Of a DNA stretch of 64,000 nt, positions 18,671 to 26,575 are shown in pieces. This DNA comes from Ghiorsea sp. (GTDB lineage: Bacteria; Pseudomonadota; Zetaproteobacteria; Mariprofundales; Mariprofundaceae). A program made the position numbers and the translations under genes. The stretch spans positions 62,001 to 126,000 of the forward strand of contig JAUZSH010000006.1 of NCBI GenBank assembly GCA_030949605.1. The letters run 5' to 3'. The notes below the pieces were generated by a model. The model saw nothing but the letters and a program-made list of their open reading frames with translations. It had not been told where the DNA came from and searched no databases. How positions within the stretch are numbered: the stretch's first letter is position 1; every line of letters starts with the position of its first letter.

Positions 18671-18960
18671 ACAACAATATATTAAGCGAACTCGCAGCGA
18701 TTCTTGAAGCACGCAAGTCTGAAAGCGCTGATACATCTTATGTTGCGTCTTTATTTGCTAAACCCGATAAAATGCTAGAAAAAATTGGTGAAGAAGCAGT
18801 AGAAGCCATTATTGCCTCAAAAAACAATGATAAAGACAACATCATCTACGAAACAGCCGACTTATGGTTTCACAGCATGATTATGTTATCTCACCACGGT
18901 TTATCTGCTGATGATGTACTCCAAGAACTTGCTCGTCGCTTTGGTGTCGTCTGGGCATGA
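18667..18960 (+). CDS. hisE: Phosphoribosyl-ATP pyrophosphatase
   Basis: HisE removes pyrophosphate from PR-ATP, the step before HisI. The 97-aa protein has the MazG-like helices KMLEKIGEEAVEAIIA and YETADLWFHSMIML, whose Glu and Asp residues bind Mg. It ends ARRFGVVWA. It starts in an ATGA overlap with the HEPN gene, so its expression may depend on translation of the toxin-antitoxin pair lying between it and hisI. Confidence 0.94.
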   Translation: MNNNILSELAAILEARKSESADTSYVASLFAKPDKMLEKIGEEAVEAIIASKNNDKDNIIYETADLWFHSMIMLSHHGLSADDVLQELARRFGVVWA

Positions 18961-18988
18961 TGAGAAAGCATCTAGGAATAAGTAATTA

Positions 18989-19655
18989 ATGACGAGCAGG
19001 CCTAAAATGAGCAGACTGGACGCTAATTTCGAAAGCGTCATAGAAGATGAATTTGCCTATCACGCAACTAAATACCTAAAAATACCATCAAATTTAATTG
19101 CTCAGTACCCAGTTACAACAATATGTGGCAACTTACGTCTAGACTTTGTATATACGCTTGAGAGTGGGCGAAAGGTAACATTTGAATGCGATGGAAAAGA
19201 GTACCATGATGGATCACGTGACGAATGGCGTGATGCTCTAATCCTTGGTGATGGTTTAGTAGACCGAATATTCCGTATCCCTGGCTCGGCTATTTATTAT
19301 CATATTGAAGACACATTTTTTATTATTTCAAAGCTAGAGCCTGATATATTCTCTTCTCGAGGCCTCATGAACCTAAACACACTTGCTTCTACTTCTGCAA
19401 AAGATTTTACTCCAAGATCCATACAAAGAATTGGATGTGCATATGTCTTACCCAGAAACAGATTACTTCCCTGCTTCTAACATCCGCCTAGAATACAGAC
19501 CTAAGTCAATCAACCGTCGCCGAAAAGAGTTTTGGGAAACGTTATACTCCTTCGCATTAAAGCACCCAGGAAAGAAGCTAGATGATTTAATAAGAACCTA
19601 TAGTACAATACTTTCGCCAAGGTTCAAGCGTTTCGTCGCAATAGCAAGCGAGTAA
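18989..19655 (+). CDS. PD-(D/E)XK/DUF559-like nuclease-fold protein, frameshifted, C-terminus from a mobile repeat
   Basis: The first part reads SNLIAQYPVTTICGNLRLD then FVYTLESGRKVTFECDGKEYHDGSRDEW in shorter pieces: Asp in LRLDFV, then E-C-D-G-K in FECDGKEYHD. That spacing resembles the D...E-x-K core of DUF559/Vsr-like endonuclease folds. The frame changes somewhere between 19383 and 19480; one base makes the total 221 aa. The second part reads YRPKSINRRRKEFWETLYSF. The last residues, ILSPRFKRFVAIASE, and the stop codon are encoded by the MITE family B copy that starts at 19606. Function is not known; an endonuclease-like role is inferred from motif spacing only. Confidence 0.55.
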
Positions 19656-19810
19656 CCACAACATTCTAGAATATTGTAGGTATATTAAAAATGACATCCC
19701 CAAAACCCCGATGTTATTTTTTCAATATGCGCTTTCTAAATCAATGATGATGTACAAAACACTGAGGGTTTTTTACCAATGTATTCTCTAAAACTGGCGT
19801 TAAGGTATTG
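19606..19810. repeat. MITE-like repeat family B, copy 1 (diverged)
   Basis: The element has CAATACTTTCGCCA at the left and GGCGTTAAGGTATTG at the right, both slightly decayed versions of the family ends. Flanks ATAGTA and ATAGAA are a near target duplication. It keeps the internal palindrome around TTCTAGAA and the AATAACATC/GATGTTATT stem. It is longer (205 bases) and more diverged than the other copies, so it is likely the oldest. Confidence 0.85.
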
Positions 19811-19844
19811 ATAGAAATGAATACTGACTAGAAATGGAGCACTT

Positions 19845-20408
19845 ATGAGTGAAATTAACTACGGACCACTAGAGCAACTGATTGGCACTTGGAAAGGCGA
19901 TAAAGGAACTGACATCGCCCCTGAGCCATCGGGTGAAGAGAATAATCCTTATTTTGAGACCATTACCTTTGAAGCCATTGGTGATGTGAGCAATGCGGAA
20001 ACGCAAACCTTGGCTGTGCTGCATTATAAACAAATTGTGCAACGCGCTGAAAATGGCGATGTATTTCATCATCAAGTCGGTTATTGGTCTTGGGACAGTG
20101 AAACGGGTGTGATTACCCATTCATTTGTGATTCCGCGTGGTGTGGGCGTGGTGGCATGTGGTCGTGTGTTGGATAGCGATGAAGCCGATATGACTGTGAT
20201 TGAAGTCTCTGGTGAAGACACTGGCTTTGATGGTGGCATTGCCCAATCATCATTTATGCAGAAAAAAGCCAAAACCACAGCCTTTACGCAAACATTTACC
20301 ATCCAAGGCGATACACTCCAATATGACCAAACCATTATGCTGGATATTTACTGTAAAACCTTTGAGCATACGGATACGAATACGCTCGGTCGAAATGACA
20401 ATGCTTAG
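19845..20408 (+). CDS. Nitrobindin-like haem-binding beta-barrel protein
   Basis: The protein has 187 aa and fits the THAP4/nitrobindin family, a lipocalin-like ten-strand barrel that can hold haem. Visible are the N-terminal LEQLIGTWKGDKG motif, FETITFEAIGDV, YWSWDSETGVITHSFVIPRG and the later TFTIQGDTLQYDQ. Known members bind ferric haem and react with NO or peroxynitrite; the axial His is not assigned with confidence here. It has GGAGC about 8 bases before the ATG at 19845. Neighbours are unrelated small genes, so the role is inferred from family only. Confidence 0.8.
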   Translation: MSEINYGPLEQLIGTWKGDKGTDIAPEPSGEENNPYFETITFEAIGDVSNAETQTLAVLHYKQIVQRAENGDVFHHQVGYWSWDSETGVITHSFVIPRGVGVVACGRVLDSDEADMTVIEVSGEDTGFDGGIAQSSFMQKKAKTTAFTQTFTIQGDTLQYDQTIMLDIYCKTFEHTDTNTLGRNDNA

Positions 20409-20456
20409 CTGCCTGTCACCTCGACTGAAATGGAGAGGTCTGAACAAAATAAATAC

Positions 20457-20546
20457 TACCCCGTCAGCTTCGCTGCCACCCCTTTATACATGAAGGGGAA
20501 CTATTACCCTCTGGCTAGAGGGGTGTCACATCGTGACGGGAGTGGT
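20457..20546. repeat. Long imperfect hairpin repeat (CCCGTCA...TGACGGG)
   Basis: CCCGTCA (20460-20466) pairs with TGACGGG (20534-20540), and CCACCCCT with AGAGGGGTG further in, with a third internal hairpin between. Similar cassettes are common between genes in many proteobacterial genomes. No open frame is present. Confidence 0.6.
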
Positions 20547-20575
20547 TCAAATCAATGAATAAAACCAGTATGTAC

Positions 20576-20625
20576 GCGAGGCTAACATCTCACTTCCTTG
20601 GACATGCGACTTTAGTCGCGTCATT
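20576..20625. repeat. Paired REP-like hairpins
   Basis: The stretch combines a decayed GCGAGGCTAACATCTCACTTCC unit with GCGACTTTAGTCGCG, the second stem variant of the family. It ends five bases before the start of the next gene, so it overlaps that gene's translation-initiation region. Confidence 0.65.
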
Positions 20626-20630
20626 AATCC

Positions 20631-21104
20631 ATGAATAAACAAAACATCTTAAGCCAAATCATCAATCAGCTTGAAGCGGATATTCAAATCGCGCAACAAG
20701 CTGTGGATGTGGCGCGGGATACTGCAACCCACAAAGACTGTTTGGGTTCATCCAAGTATGAAACCATGGGTACTGAAGCATCATATCTTGCCAAAGGGCA
20801 AGGTGAGCGATTGCTTGAACTGCACCATGCACTTGCCTACTTCAAACAGGTGCAACTTACACCATCAAGCCAAGCTTCCCTATCAAGCTTGGTCAGCATT
20901 AAAAATGAAACAGGAAAACAACAAAGCTTTTGGTTGGCTGCGGATGCAGGTGGCTTAAAAATTGTCCATGAGGAACAAAACATCACCGTGATTACACCCC
21001 AAGCACCCTTGGGCAGAGCGTTGTTGGGTAAAAAAGTGGGTGATGTTGTTGAAATTAAAGCTGCGAACAAAAGCACTGAATATGAAGTGGTTGGTATTTT
21101 ATGA
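20631..21104 (+). CDS. GreA/GreB-family C-terminal domain protein
   Basis: The 157-aa protein has an N-terminal helical region (about 1-75, with heptad-like ILSQIINQLEADIQIAQQAV) and a C-terminal FKBP-like domain resembling GreA/GreB (ITVITPQAPLGRALLGKKVGD then VVEIKAANKSTEYEVVGIL). GreA relatives act on RNA polymerase through the secondary channel. The tip acidic residues of true Gre factors are not clear: the segment KYETMGTEASYLAKGQGERL is only partly similar. It may be a non-cleaving channel binder. No good ribosome-binding site is seen before the ATG because hairpin repeats occupy that position. Confidence 0.75.
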   Translation: MNKQNILSQIINQLEADIQIAQQAVDVARDTATHKDCLGSSKYETMGTEASYLAKGQGERLLELHHALAYFKQVQLTPSSQASLSSLVSIKNETGKQQSFWLAADAGGLKIVHEEQNITVITPQAPLGRALLGKKVGDVVEIKAANKSTEYEVVGIL

Positions 21105-21110
21105 ACTTCT

Positions 21111-21156
21111 ACGAGGCTAAAGCCTCACTTCCAAGGCGATGCAACTTTAGTCGCGT
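21111..21156. repeat. Paired REP-like hairpins
   Basis: GAGGCTAAAGCCTCACTTCC is followed by GCAACTTTAGTCGCG. This is the same two-variant arrangement as at 16177 and 20576, again in a short gap just before a start codon. Confidence 0.7.
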
Positions 21157-21170
21157 TACAAATAGATGAG

Positions 21171-21443
21171 ATGAGCAGCAAGCCAGCTTGGTATCTCTAC
21201 ATGATTCGCTGCAAAGGCAATGTACTCTACACGGGTATCACCACCGATGTGGCGCGAAGACTTGGCGAACACCAAGCAGGTAAGGGTGCAAAATTCTTGC
21301 GTGGCAAAGCACCGCTTGAATTGGTGTCTCAACAAGAAGTGGGCAGCCATTCCGATGCACTTAAACTTGAAATCAACATTAAAAAACTCAATAAAACAGA
21401 GAAAGAAAAGCTTATTGCTGATGAATTGGATATGATTTGTTAA
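21171..21443 (+). CDS. GIY-YIG nuclease-domain protein (UPF0213/YhbQ-like)
   Basis: The 90-aa protein consists of one GIY-YIG domain: WYLYMIRCKGNVLYTGITTD contains the two tyrosines, then the catalytic Arg in ARRLGEHQAG and KFLRGKAPLELV. YhbQ-type proteins are small cytoplasmic nucleases implicated in DNA repair or mobile-element control. Start ATG 21171 (MSSKPAW) follows GATGAG. It is the first of a tight series with the HIT and DciA-like genes. Confidence 0.88.
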   Translation: MSSKPAWYLYMIRCKGNVLYTGITTDVARRLGEHQAGKGAKFLRGKAPLELVSQQEVGSHSDALKLEINIKKLNKTEKEKLIADELDMIC

Positions 21444-21468
21444 GCTTTTGCCTTGTAGAGGTGTTGAT

Positions 21469-21798
21469 ATGAGCGACTGTTTATTTTGTAAAATCATTGA
21501 TGGTGATATTCCTTCAAGTAAAGTGTATGAAGATGATGATGTATTTGCCTTTAATGATATTCACCCCAAAGCGCCGACACATATATTGGTGATTCCGAAA
21601 ACACATATCCCTACCCTTGCTGATGTTCAAGACCCTGCCCTGCTTGGCACACTGATGGATAGAGTGAATCACATCGCCAATGATGTGTTAAATCTTGAAG
21701 CTGGTTATCGCGTAGTCATCAATGTGCGTGAAGGCGGCGGACAAGAAGTTTTTCATTTGCATGCCCATATCTTGGGTGGCAAAAAGTTACCCTTCTAA
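21469..21798 (+). CDS. HIT-family protein (HinT-like)
   Basis: This 109-aa histidine-triad protein shows CLFCKIIDGDIPSSKVYE, FNDIHPKAPTHILVIPK and the triad VFHLHAHILGG (H-x-H-x-H). HinT enzymes hydrolyse AMP-phosphoramidates such as AMP-lysine. The first two cysteines lack the second C-x2-C pair of zinc-bearing HITs. The ATG at 21469 is preferred over the TTG at 21448 because GAGGTG lies upstream and homologues start MSDC. Confidence 0.94.
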   Translation: MSDCLFCKIIDGDIPSSKVYEDDDVFAFNDIHPKAPTHILVIPKTHIPTLADVQDPALLGTLMDRVNHIANDVLNLEAGYRVVINVREGGGQEVFHLHAHILGGKKLPF

Positions 21799-21815
21799 GG
21801 TTCATCACATCAACC

Positions 21816-22325
21816 ATGGCAACCCACCGTAAAACACGCAAATCATCCGAACTCAAATCACTCAATATTAGCATGAATAAAATTATTGATAGTGAGCGAA
21901 TGCAACGCCTAACATCCATTGCAGTTCTACGCAGGCATTGGCATGATATTGTAGGCAGTATGATGGCGGAACGCTGTGAACCCATTGCCATTGAACCGCA
22001 AGTTGATGGTTCGTTGGGTTTAATTATCGCAGTCAACCATTCGGTGATTGCCGACATGATTCGTTTGGAGTTTCATGAAAACATTCGTAAAGCCTGTTTT
22101 ACACGCTGCAAACTGCAAGGTTTACGTAAGGTTTGGACACGAGTTCAAGCCAACGCGGGGATTCGTGAAGAAAAGAAAGTGCCTATCATCAACGCTATTC
22201 ATTGCCATGATTTGCGTTTACTTGCCCAAAGCATTCAAGGTGTGAAGGATAAGCCACTACGCAGAGGCATTTTTCGCGCTGCTGCGGCACAACTCAAGTT
22301 TACGCAAATAAAAAAGGATATTTAA
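21816..22325 (+). CDS. DUF721/DciA-like protein
   Basis: This 169-aa protein has the core DUF721 layout: a basic start, VLRRHWHDIVGSMMAERCEPI, then a short beta segment (SLGLIIAVNHSVIADMIR) and LEFHENIRKACF. The domain occurs in DciA, which loads the replicative helicase DnaB in bacteria lacking DnaC. Here it could be DciA itself or a paralogue; helicase-loading context is not visible. Basic Arg/Lys residues through the C-terminus fit nucleic-acid binding. Confidence 0.7.
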   Translation: MATHRKTRKSSELKSLNISMNKIIDSERMQRLTSIAVLRRHWHDIVGSMMAERCEPIAIEPQVDGSLGLIIAVNHSVIADMIRLEFHENIRKACFTRCKLQGLRKVWTRVQANAGIREEKKVPIINAIHCHDLRLLAQSIQGVKDKPLRRGIFRAAAAQLKFTQIKKDI

Positions 22326-22327
22326 TC

Positions 22328-23212
22328 ATGAAAAAAATCATTGTTTTTAGCTTGTTAGCTATATTTATCAGTGTTACAGGTCTAAGTAACACCGTTGAAG
22401 CCAAACGCTTTGGCGGCGGCACGAGCTTTGGTAAATCATCCAAAAACCAAAAGAACTTCTCTAAACCTGCGCCACAACAAGGCGCGAACACACCCAACGC
22501 AGCACCTCAGCAAGGTGCGGCATCAGGATCACGAGCTGGCGGCATGATGGGCATGCTTGGTGGTTTAGCCATGGGTGGATTACTGGGCGCAATGTTCTTT
22601 GGTGGCGGTTTTGAAGGTATCAACTTTATGGATATTTTATTGTTTGGCGGCATTGCTTTTGCCATTTTTTGGTTTATGCGCCGCGCTGCTGCCTCACGCC
22701 GAGAAACCTATGCCCCTGCTGGGCATCCATCCCCTCACAATGAAAGCTTCGGGCATGATACGCAAGAGCAGTCACACACGGCATTGGCAGAAGGTGATGC
22801 AAGCGACACCTCAGCAAAACCACAGATTGATGAGGAACAATTTTTGCAAGCTGCCAAAGGTATTTTTGTGCGTATGCAAGCGGATTGGGATAGTAAAAAT
22901 GAAGAAGATATTCGTTCATTCTGTACCCCTAGCGTGGCAGAACATGTGTTAGAGCAAATCAAGCAATTGGGTGATCAAGAAACACGCACCGAAATCGCTG
23001 TGGTTTATCCAGAGCTTTCAGGCAGTTGGATGGAGTCAGGCTTAGAAATGGCAGCCGTTCATTTTCAAGCAACATTAAATGAAAAAACATTGGATAATGG
23101 TGGGCAAGTGATTGCCAGTGAAAGCAATCATGTGAATGAAGTTTGGGTATTCCAACATGATCCCAACAGCGAAGACCCAACATGGTACCTCGCTGGCATT
23201 CAACAAGTTTAA
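22328..23212 (+). CDS. Tim44-like domain membrane protein
   Basis: The 294-aa protein has a signal peptide or anchor (FSLLAIFISVTGL), a Gly/Pro/Gln-rich linker (about 25-70), two hydrophobic Gly-rich segments (MMGMLGGLAMGGLLGAMFFG and FMDILLFGGIAFAIFWFM), and a C-terminal Tim44/MBA1-type domain from about 165 (FLQAAKGIFVRMQADWDS). Bacterial members are inner-membrane proteins exposing the domain to the cytoplasm; their job is poorly known. It follows the DciA-like gene by 2 bases. Confidence 0.85.
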   Translation: MKKIIVFSLLAIFISVTGLSNTVEAKRFGGGTSFGKSSKNQKNFSKPAPQQGANTPNAAPQQGAASGSRAGGMMGMLGGLAMGGLLGAMFFGGGFEGINFMDILLFGGIAFAIFWFMRRAAASRRETYAPAGHPSPHNESFGHDTQEQSHTALAEGDASDTSAKPQIDEEQFLQAAKGIFVRMQADWDSKNEEDIRSFCTPSVAEHVLEQIKQLGDQETRTEIAVVYPELSGSWMESGLEMAAVHFQATLNEKTLDNGGQVIASESNHVNEVWVFQHDPNSEDPTWYLAGIQQV

Positions 23213-23238
23213 TCTCTCAATAAAAGGAACAACGCAAC

Positions 23239-23550
23239 ATGAATATCGCAAAAATGATGCAGCAAGCCAAGAAAATGAAAGATGGCATGGCACAAATGCA
23301 AGAAGAACTCGCCAATATGGAAGTGGTCGGTGAATCAGCCAATGGTTTGGTCAAAGTCACTGTGTCGGGCAACCATCAAATCAAACGCATTGAAATTGAT
23401 GATAGTTTGATGGGTGATGACAAAACCATGCTTGAAGATTTGATGGTGATTGCAGTGAATGCAGGTATGCAACAAATCGAAGAAGCAAGCAAAGCCAAAC
23501 AAAAAGATATGATGGGTGGTGTGTCATTACCACCAGGTTTTTCACTGTAA
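23239..23550 (+). CDS. Nucleoid-associated protein YbaB/EbfC
   Basis: YbaB/EbfC is a small dimeric DNA-binding protein often encoded next to recR. The sequence starts MNIAKMMQQAKKMKDGMAQM, has the central VKVTVSGNHQIKRIEID strand region and ends with SLPPGFSL. At 103 aa it has normal length. AAAGGAAC precedes the ATG. Its TAA overlaps the recR ATG, the classic ybaB-recR arrangement. Confidence 0.95.
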   Translation: MNIAKMMQQAKKMKDGMAQMQEELANMEVVGESANGLVKVTVSGNHQIKRIEIDDSLMGDDKTMLEDLMVIAVNAGMQQIEEASKAKQKDMMGGVSLPPGFSL

Positions 23551-24173
23551 TGTATCATTTGACAGGTATGCCTGAGCCCTTGGCGCGACTGGTGGAGCAA
23601 CTTAGTGCATTTCAGGGCATCGGTCCCAAAACTGCCATGCGCCTTGCTTTAAATATGCTTGAGCAGTCGGAAAATGAAGTCAAACAACTTGCTGATTCTT
23701 TGGAACATTTGCATGAACAGGTCAAATTTTGCAATACCTGCGGTGGTTTTGCTTCGACAAGCCACTGCACAGTATGTAATCAGGTCAAACGTCAACATGA
23801 GATTGTGTGCGTGGTTGAGCAACCCGTGGATGTATTGATGCTTGAACGCGGTCATTTTCAAGGCAGTTACCATGTTTTACACGGCAGACTTAGCCCTGTC
23901 GATGGGGTTGGACCTGAGAAATTATGGTTCAACAGCTTGGACAAGCGTATCGCCAATGGTCATATCAAAGAATTGATTTTAGCCACCAGTGCCACTGTGG
24001 ATGGTGAAGCCACTGCCCACTTTATTTCACGCCGTTATGCCCACCACGGCATTCAAGTGTCGCGTATTGCACGCGGTGTACCCGAAGGTGGTGAGCTTGA
24101 ATATTTGGACGAATACACCTTATCCCGCGCATTGGATCAACGTGTACTTTGGGATCAAGAGCGCATAGCTTAA
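23550..24173 (+). CDS. recR: Recombination mediator protein RecR
   Basis: RecR works with RecF/RecO in loading RecA at gaps. The helix-hairpin-helix FQGIGPKTAMRLAL sits at the N-terminus. The zinc finger is CNTCGGFASTSHCTVC. The Toprim domain has CVVEQPVDVLMLE and the final Walker-like stretch ARGVPEGGELEYLDEYTL. The length of 207 aa is close to the usual 200. Its start overlaps ybaB by one base. Confidence 0.96.
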   Translation: MYHLTGMPEPLARLVEQLSAFQGIGPKTAMRLALNMLEQSENEVKQLADSLEHLHEQVKFCNTCGGFASTSHCTVCNQVKRQHEIVCVVEQPVDVLMLERGHFQGSYHVLHGRLSPVDGVGPEKLWFNSLDKRIANGHIKELILATSATVDGEATAHFISRRYAHHGIQVSRIARGVPEGGELEYLDEYTLSRALDQRVLWDQERIA

Positions 24174-24190
24174 AAAGGATTGAACACAAT

Positions 24191-25114
24191 ATGTTAAATT
24201 TTGCAGATAGAGATGGAAAAATTTGGTTTGATGGTAAAATGGTGGATTGGCGTGATGCTAAAATTCATGTGCTTACTCACACCTTGCATTATGGCATGGG
24301 TGTGTTTGAAGGTGTTCGCGCTTACCATGCCGAAGAAGGCGCAGCGATTTTCCGCCTACAAGAACACACCGACCGTTTGTTTAACTCGGCAAAAATCATG
24401 AATATGGATATGCCCTACTCCAAAGATGAGATAAACCAAGCCCAGTTGGATGCTGTGAAGGTCAACAACTTGGATTCAGCATACTTACGCCCTATGGCAT
24501 TTTATGGCTCAGAAGGCATGGGATTACGCGCTGATGGTTTGAAAACACATGTGATTGTTGCCGCTTGGAACTGGGGCGCATATTTGGGCAAAGATGCTTT
24601 AGAGCAAGGCATTCGCATTCGCACCTCTTCTTTCACCCGTCATCATCCCAATATCGCCATGTGCAAAGCCAAAGCCAATGGCAACTACATCAACTCCATG
24701 CTTGCTCTCTCGGATGCACTTCAAGATGGTTATGATGAAGCACTGTTGTTGGATGTGGATGGATTTGTGGCAGAAGGCAGCGGTGAAAACTTCTTCTTGG
24801 TCAAAAATGGTGTAATTTACACACCAGAACTCTCCAGCGCATTGGATGGCATCACCCGCCAAACTGTGATTCAACTCGCCGAAGAAGAAGGTTATAAAGT
24901 GGTTGAAAAACGCATCACCCGCGATGAAGTGTATATTGCTGATGAAGCCTTTTTTACAGGTACAGCCGCCGAAGTCACCCCTATTCGTGAATTAGATAGG
25001 CGTACCATTGGCTGTGGTTCTCGTGGACCGATCACTACCGTTTTACAGAAGAAATACTTTGATGTGGTACATGGTAGAAGTGCTGCGCATAAAGACTGGT
25101 TAGCCACTGTTTAA
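24191..25114 (+). CDS. ilvE: Branched-chain amino-acid aminotransferase
   Basis: This class IV PLP transaminase makes Val, Leu and Ile from their keto acids. Motifs: HTLHYGMGVFEGVRAY near the start, the PLP Lys region MCKAKANGNYINSMLAL, AEGSGENFFLV and the phosphate cup FFTGTAAEVTPIRE. ATG 24191 (MLNFADRDGKIW) follows AAAAAGGATTG; the longer open frame from 24149 overlaps recR and is unlikely to be used. The protein has 307 aa. Confidence 0.95.
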   Translation: MLNFADRDGKIWFDGKMVDWRDAKIHVLTHTLHYGMGVFEGVRAYHAEEGAAIFRLQEHTDRLFNSAKIMNMDMPYSKDEINQAQLDAVKVNNLDSAYLRPMAFYGSEGMGLRADGLKTHVIVAAWNWGAYLGKDALEQGIRIRTSSFTRHHPNIAMCKAKANGNYINSMLALSDALQDGYDEALLLDVDGFVAEGSGENFFLVKNGVIYTPELSSALDGITRQTVIQLAEEEGYKVVEKRITRDEVYIADEAFFTGTAAEVTPIRELDRRTIGCGSRGPITTVLQKKYFDVVHGRSAAHKDWLATV

Positions 25115-25483
25115 ATGAGTTCTGATCGCGTATTGGTGTATTCTACTGAAGATGGGATGGTCAACAAATCATCTCAGCCTTCATCCAAAAATAAACGCAG
25201 AAATAAAAACAAAGCTGCACCATCACCCATCAAAAACCCTAACAAACAAGGGGTGCGTATTATGCGTGAAAGCAAAGGGCGTGGCGGAAAATCGGTATCG
25301 GTGATCACAGGGCTAAACCTCAAAGCTGATGAGCTTAAAAAACTGGGCAAGGTCCTCAAAGCACAACTGGGTACAGGTGGCGCAATTAAACAAGGCAACA
25401 TCGAAATCCAAGGCGACCACAGAGAAAAGTTGCTCGAACTTTTAGCCAAGCAAGACATCAAAGCCAAGATTGCAGGTGGTTAA
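25115..25483 (+). CDS. yciH: SUI1/eIF1-like translation factor YciH
   Basis: The 122-aa protein has a basic, disordered N-terminus (NKRRNKNKAAPSPIKN) and a SUI1 domain: GVRIMRESKGRGGKSVSVI, LKKLGKVLKAQLGTGGAIK and NIEIQGDHREKLLELL. YciH resembles eIF1 and influences start-codon fidelity on the 30S subunit. Its ATG directly follows the ilvE stop codon, and its own stop overlaps the next gene by one base, so the three are probably one transcript. Confidence 0.93.
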   Translation: MSSDRVLVYSTEDGMVNKSSQPSSKNKRRNKNKAAPSPIKNPNKQGVRIMRESKGRGGKSVSVITGLNLKADELKKLGKVLKAQLGTGGAIKQGNIEIQGDHREKLLELLAKQDIKAKIAGG

Positions 25484-25923
25484 TGGCAGCCGATACTCAA
25501 GTTCATTTTGAATTATTAACACATGCTGACCGCATCAAAGGCATTGCTCATCTTTTGTTTCGGCGCAACCGCTTAACACCCCATGTTTTAATTTTATGCC
25601 CTGATATTGATACCATGCAGCAGCTTGATGACACCCTATGGACCATTCACCCCACTGCTTTTTTACCCCATGCTATTGCTTCAAACGATACTGAATACAA
25701 TGCCAAACAACCCATTTTATTGGCAACAAACATCAATCGTGATAATCAAGCTACGGTTCTTATCAATGCGGGGCTTGAAGTACCACCCTCATTGGAAGGG
25801 TTTTCACATATTGTAGACTTTGTGGATGGGTGGGATGAAGGCTTAAAACAAGCTTCGCGTGAACGCTTCAAAACTTATCGCCAACTTTCTTTTGAACCCA
25901 CCTATATTTCATCGCAATCTTGA
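25483..25923 (+). CDS. holC: DNA polymerase III chi subunit-like protein (HolC)
   Basis: The 146-aa protein has the Rossmann-like layout of the clamp-loader chi subunit: FELLTHADRIKGIAHLLFRR, VLILCPDIDTMQQLDDTLW, FLPHAIASNDTEYNAKQPIL and FSHIVDFVDGWDEGLKQASR. Chi binds SSB and psi. Similarity is by pattern rather than strict motifs, so the call is good but not certain. It starts inside the yciH stop. Confidence 0.8.
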   Translation: MAADTQVHFELLTHADRIKGIAHLLFRRNRLTPHVLILCPDIDTMQQLDDTLWTIHPTAFLPHAIASNDTEYNAKQPILLATNINRDNQATVLINAGLEVPPSLEGFSHIVDFVDGWDEGLKQASRERFKTYRQLSFEPTYISSQS

Positions 25924-26026
25924 CATCCTCCCCGCCTAATGCCCGCAAAGGTCAGGATTTCTGGCTTCGCCAATTCATCACAGGACGGGGTTTTACGGTG
26001 CGGCTGATAATTTTCCAAGAGAGATA
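25924..26026. other. Possible remnant of an IS200/IS605-type end
   Basis: GACATCCTCCCCGCC followed later by GGACGGGGTTTTA gives a broken stem resembling the subterminal hairpin of IS200/IS605 elements as I recall them. No transposase is near. It could also serve as the terminator of the ilvE-yciH-holC transcript. Confidence 0.3.
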
Positions 26027-26498
26027 CTTACATTGAGCGGGTATCTCTTTTTAAAAAAATGATTTAAAATTGATGTCGGATGATGTTTGTTCTCATCATA
26101 TTGAATAAAAATAGCCTTTTATGACCAATACCTTCGCCAAGATTCAGCGTGTTTCGCGCAAAGCAAGCGAGTAACCATAACATTCTAGAATATTGTGTTA
26201 TATTAAAAATAACATGCCCAAAAACCCGATGTTATTTTTAATATACGCTTTCTAAATCAATGTGTTACAAACACTAGGGTTTTTTACCAATGTATTCTCT
26301 AAAACTGGCGAAGGTATTGATGACCGAATCATTTAGCCATTTAATGAAAATTACGGTATCGATTTTCAACTTTTTGCTTAAATTGGTTGTAAATTGAAAT
26401 TCGTAGGATAATCAGAATCGTGATGTATATCCTTATCTCATTGATTTATAAGGATAAAATAACCAAGAAAACGATAAAACATACCCGCTCAATGTAAG
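26027..26498. repeat. MITE-like repeat family C, copy 2, interrupted by a family B element
   Basis: The ends CTTACATTGAGCGGGTA and TACCCGCTCAATGTAAG are perfect inverted repeats. Flanks GAGATA (26021-26026 and 26499-26504) form a 6-bp target duplication. A family B element (26126-26319) is inserted in it with duplication ATGAC; without it the element is about 273 bases. The convergent gap it occupies (25924-26575) contains no gene. Confidence 0.93.
26126..26319. repeat. MITE-like repeat family B, copy 2 (nested in family C)
   Basis: It begins CAATACCTTCGCCA and ends TGGCGAAGGTATTG, flanked by ATGAC on both sides (26121-26125, 26320-26324). The uninterrupted host sequence at 63650 region reads ATGACCGAATC once, proving the insertion and its 5-bp duplication. 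Confidence 0.95.
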
Positions 26499-26575
26499 GA
26501 GATACTGATAAAAGGTGAGTATCGCGCAGAATATGTTTCCTGAATTCGTATCATCAAAAAAATTGAAATATAGCG

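Noticed and set aside
24149-24190. Longer ilvE start overlapping recR
   Set aside because: The extra residues (MGSRAHSLKRIEHN) are the recR end read in another frame; ATG 24191 has a clear ribosome-binding site.
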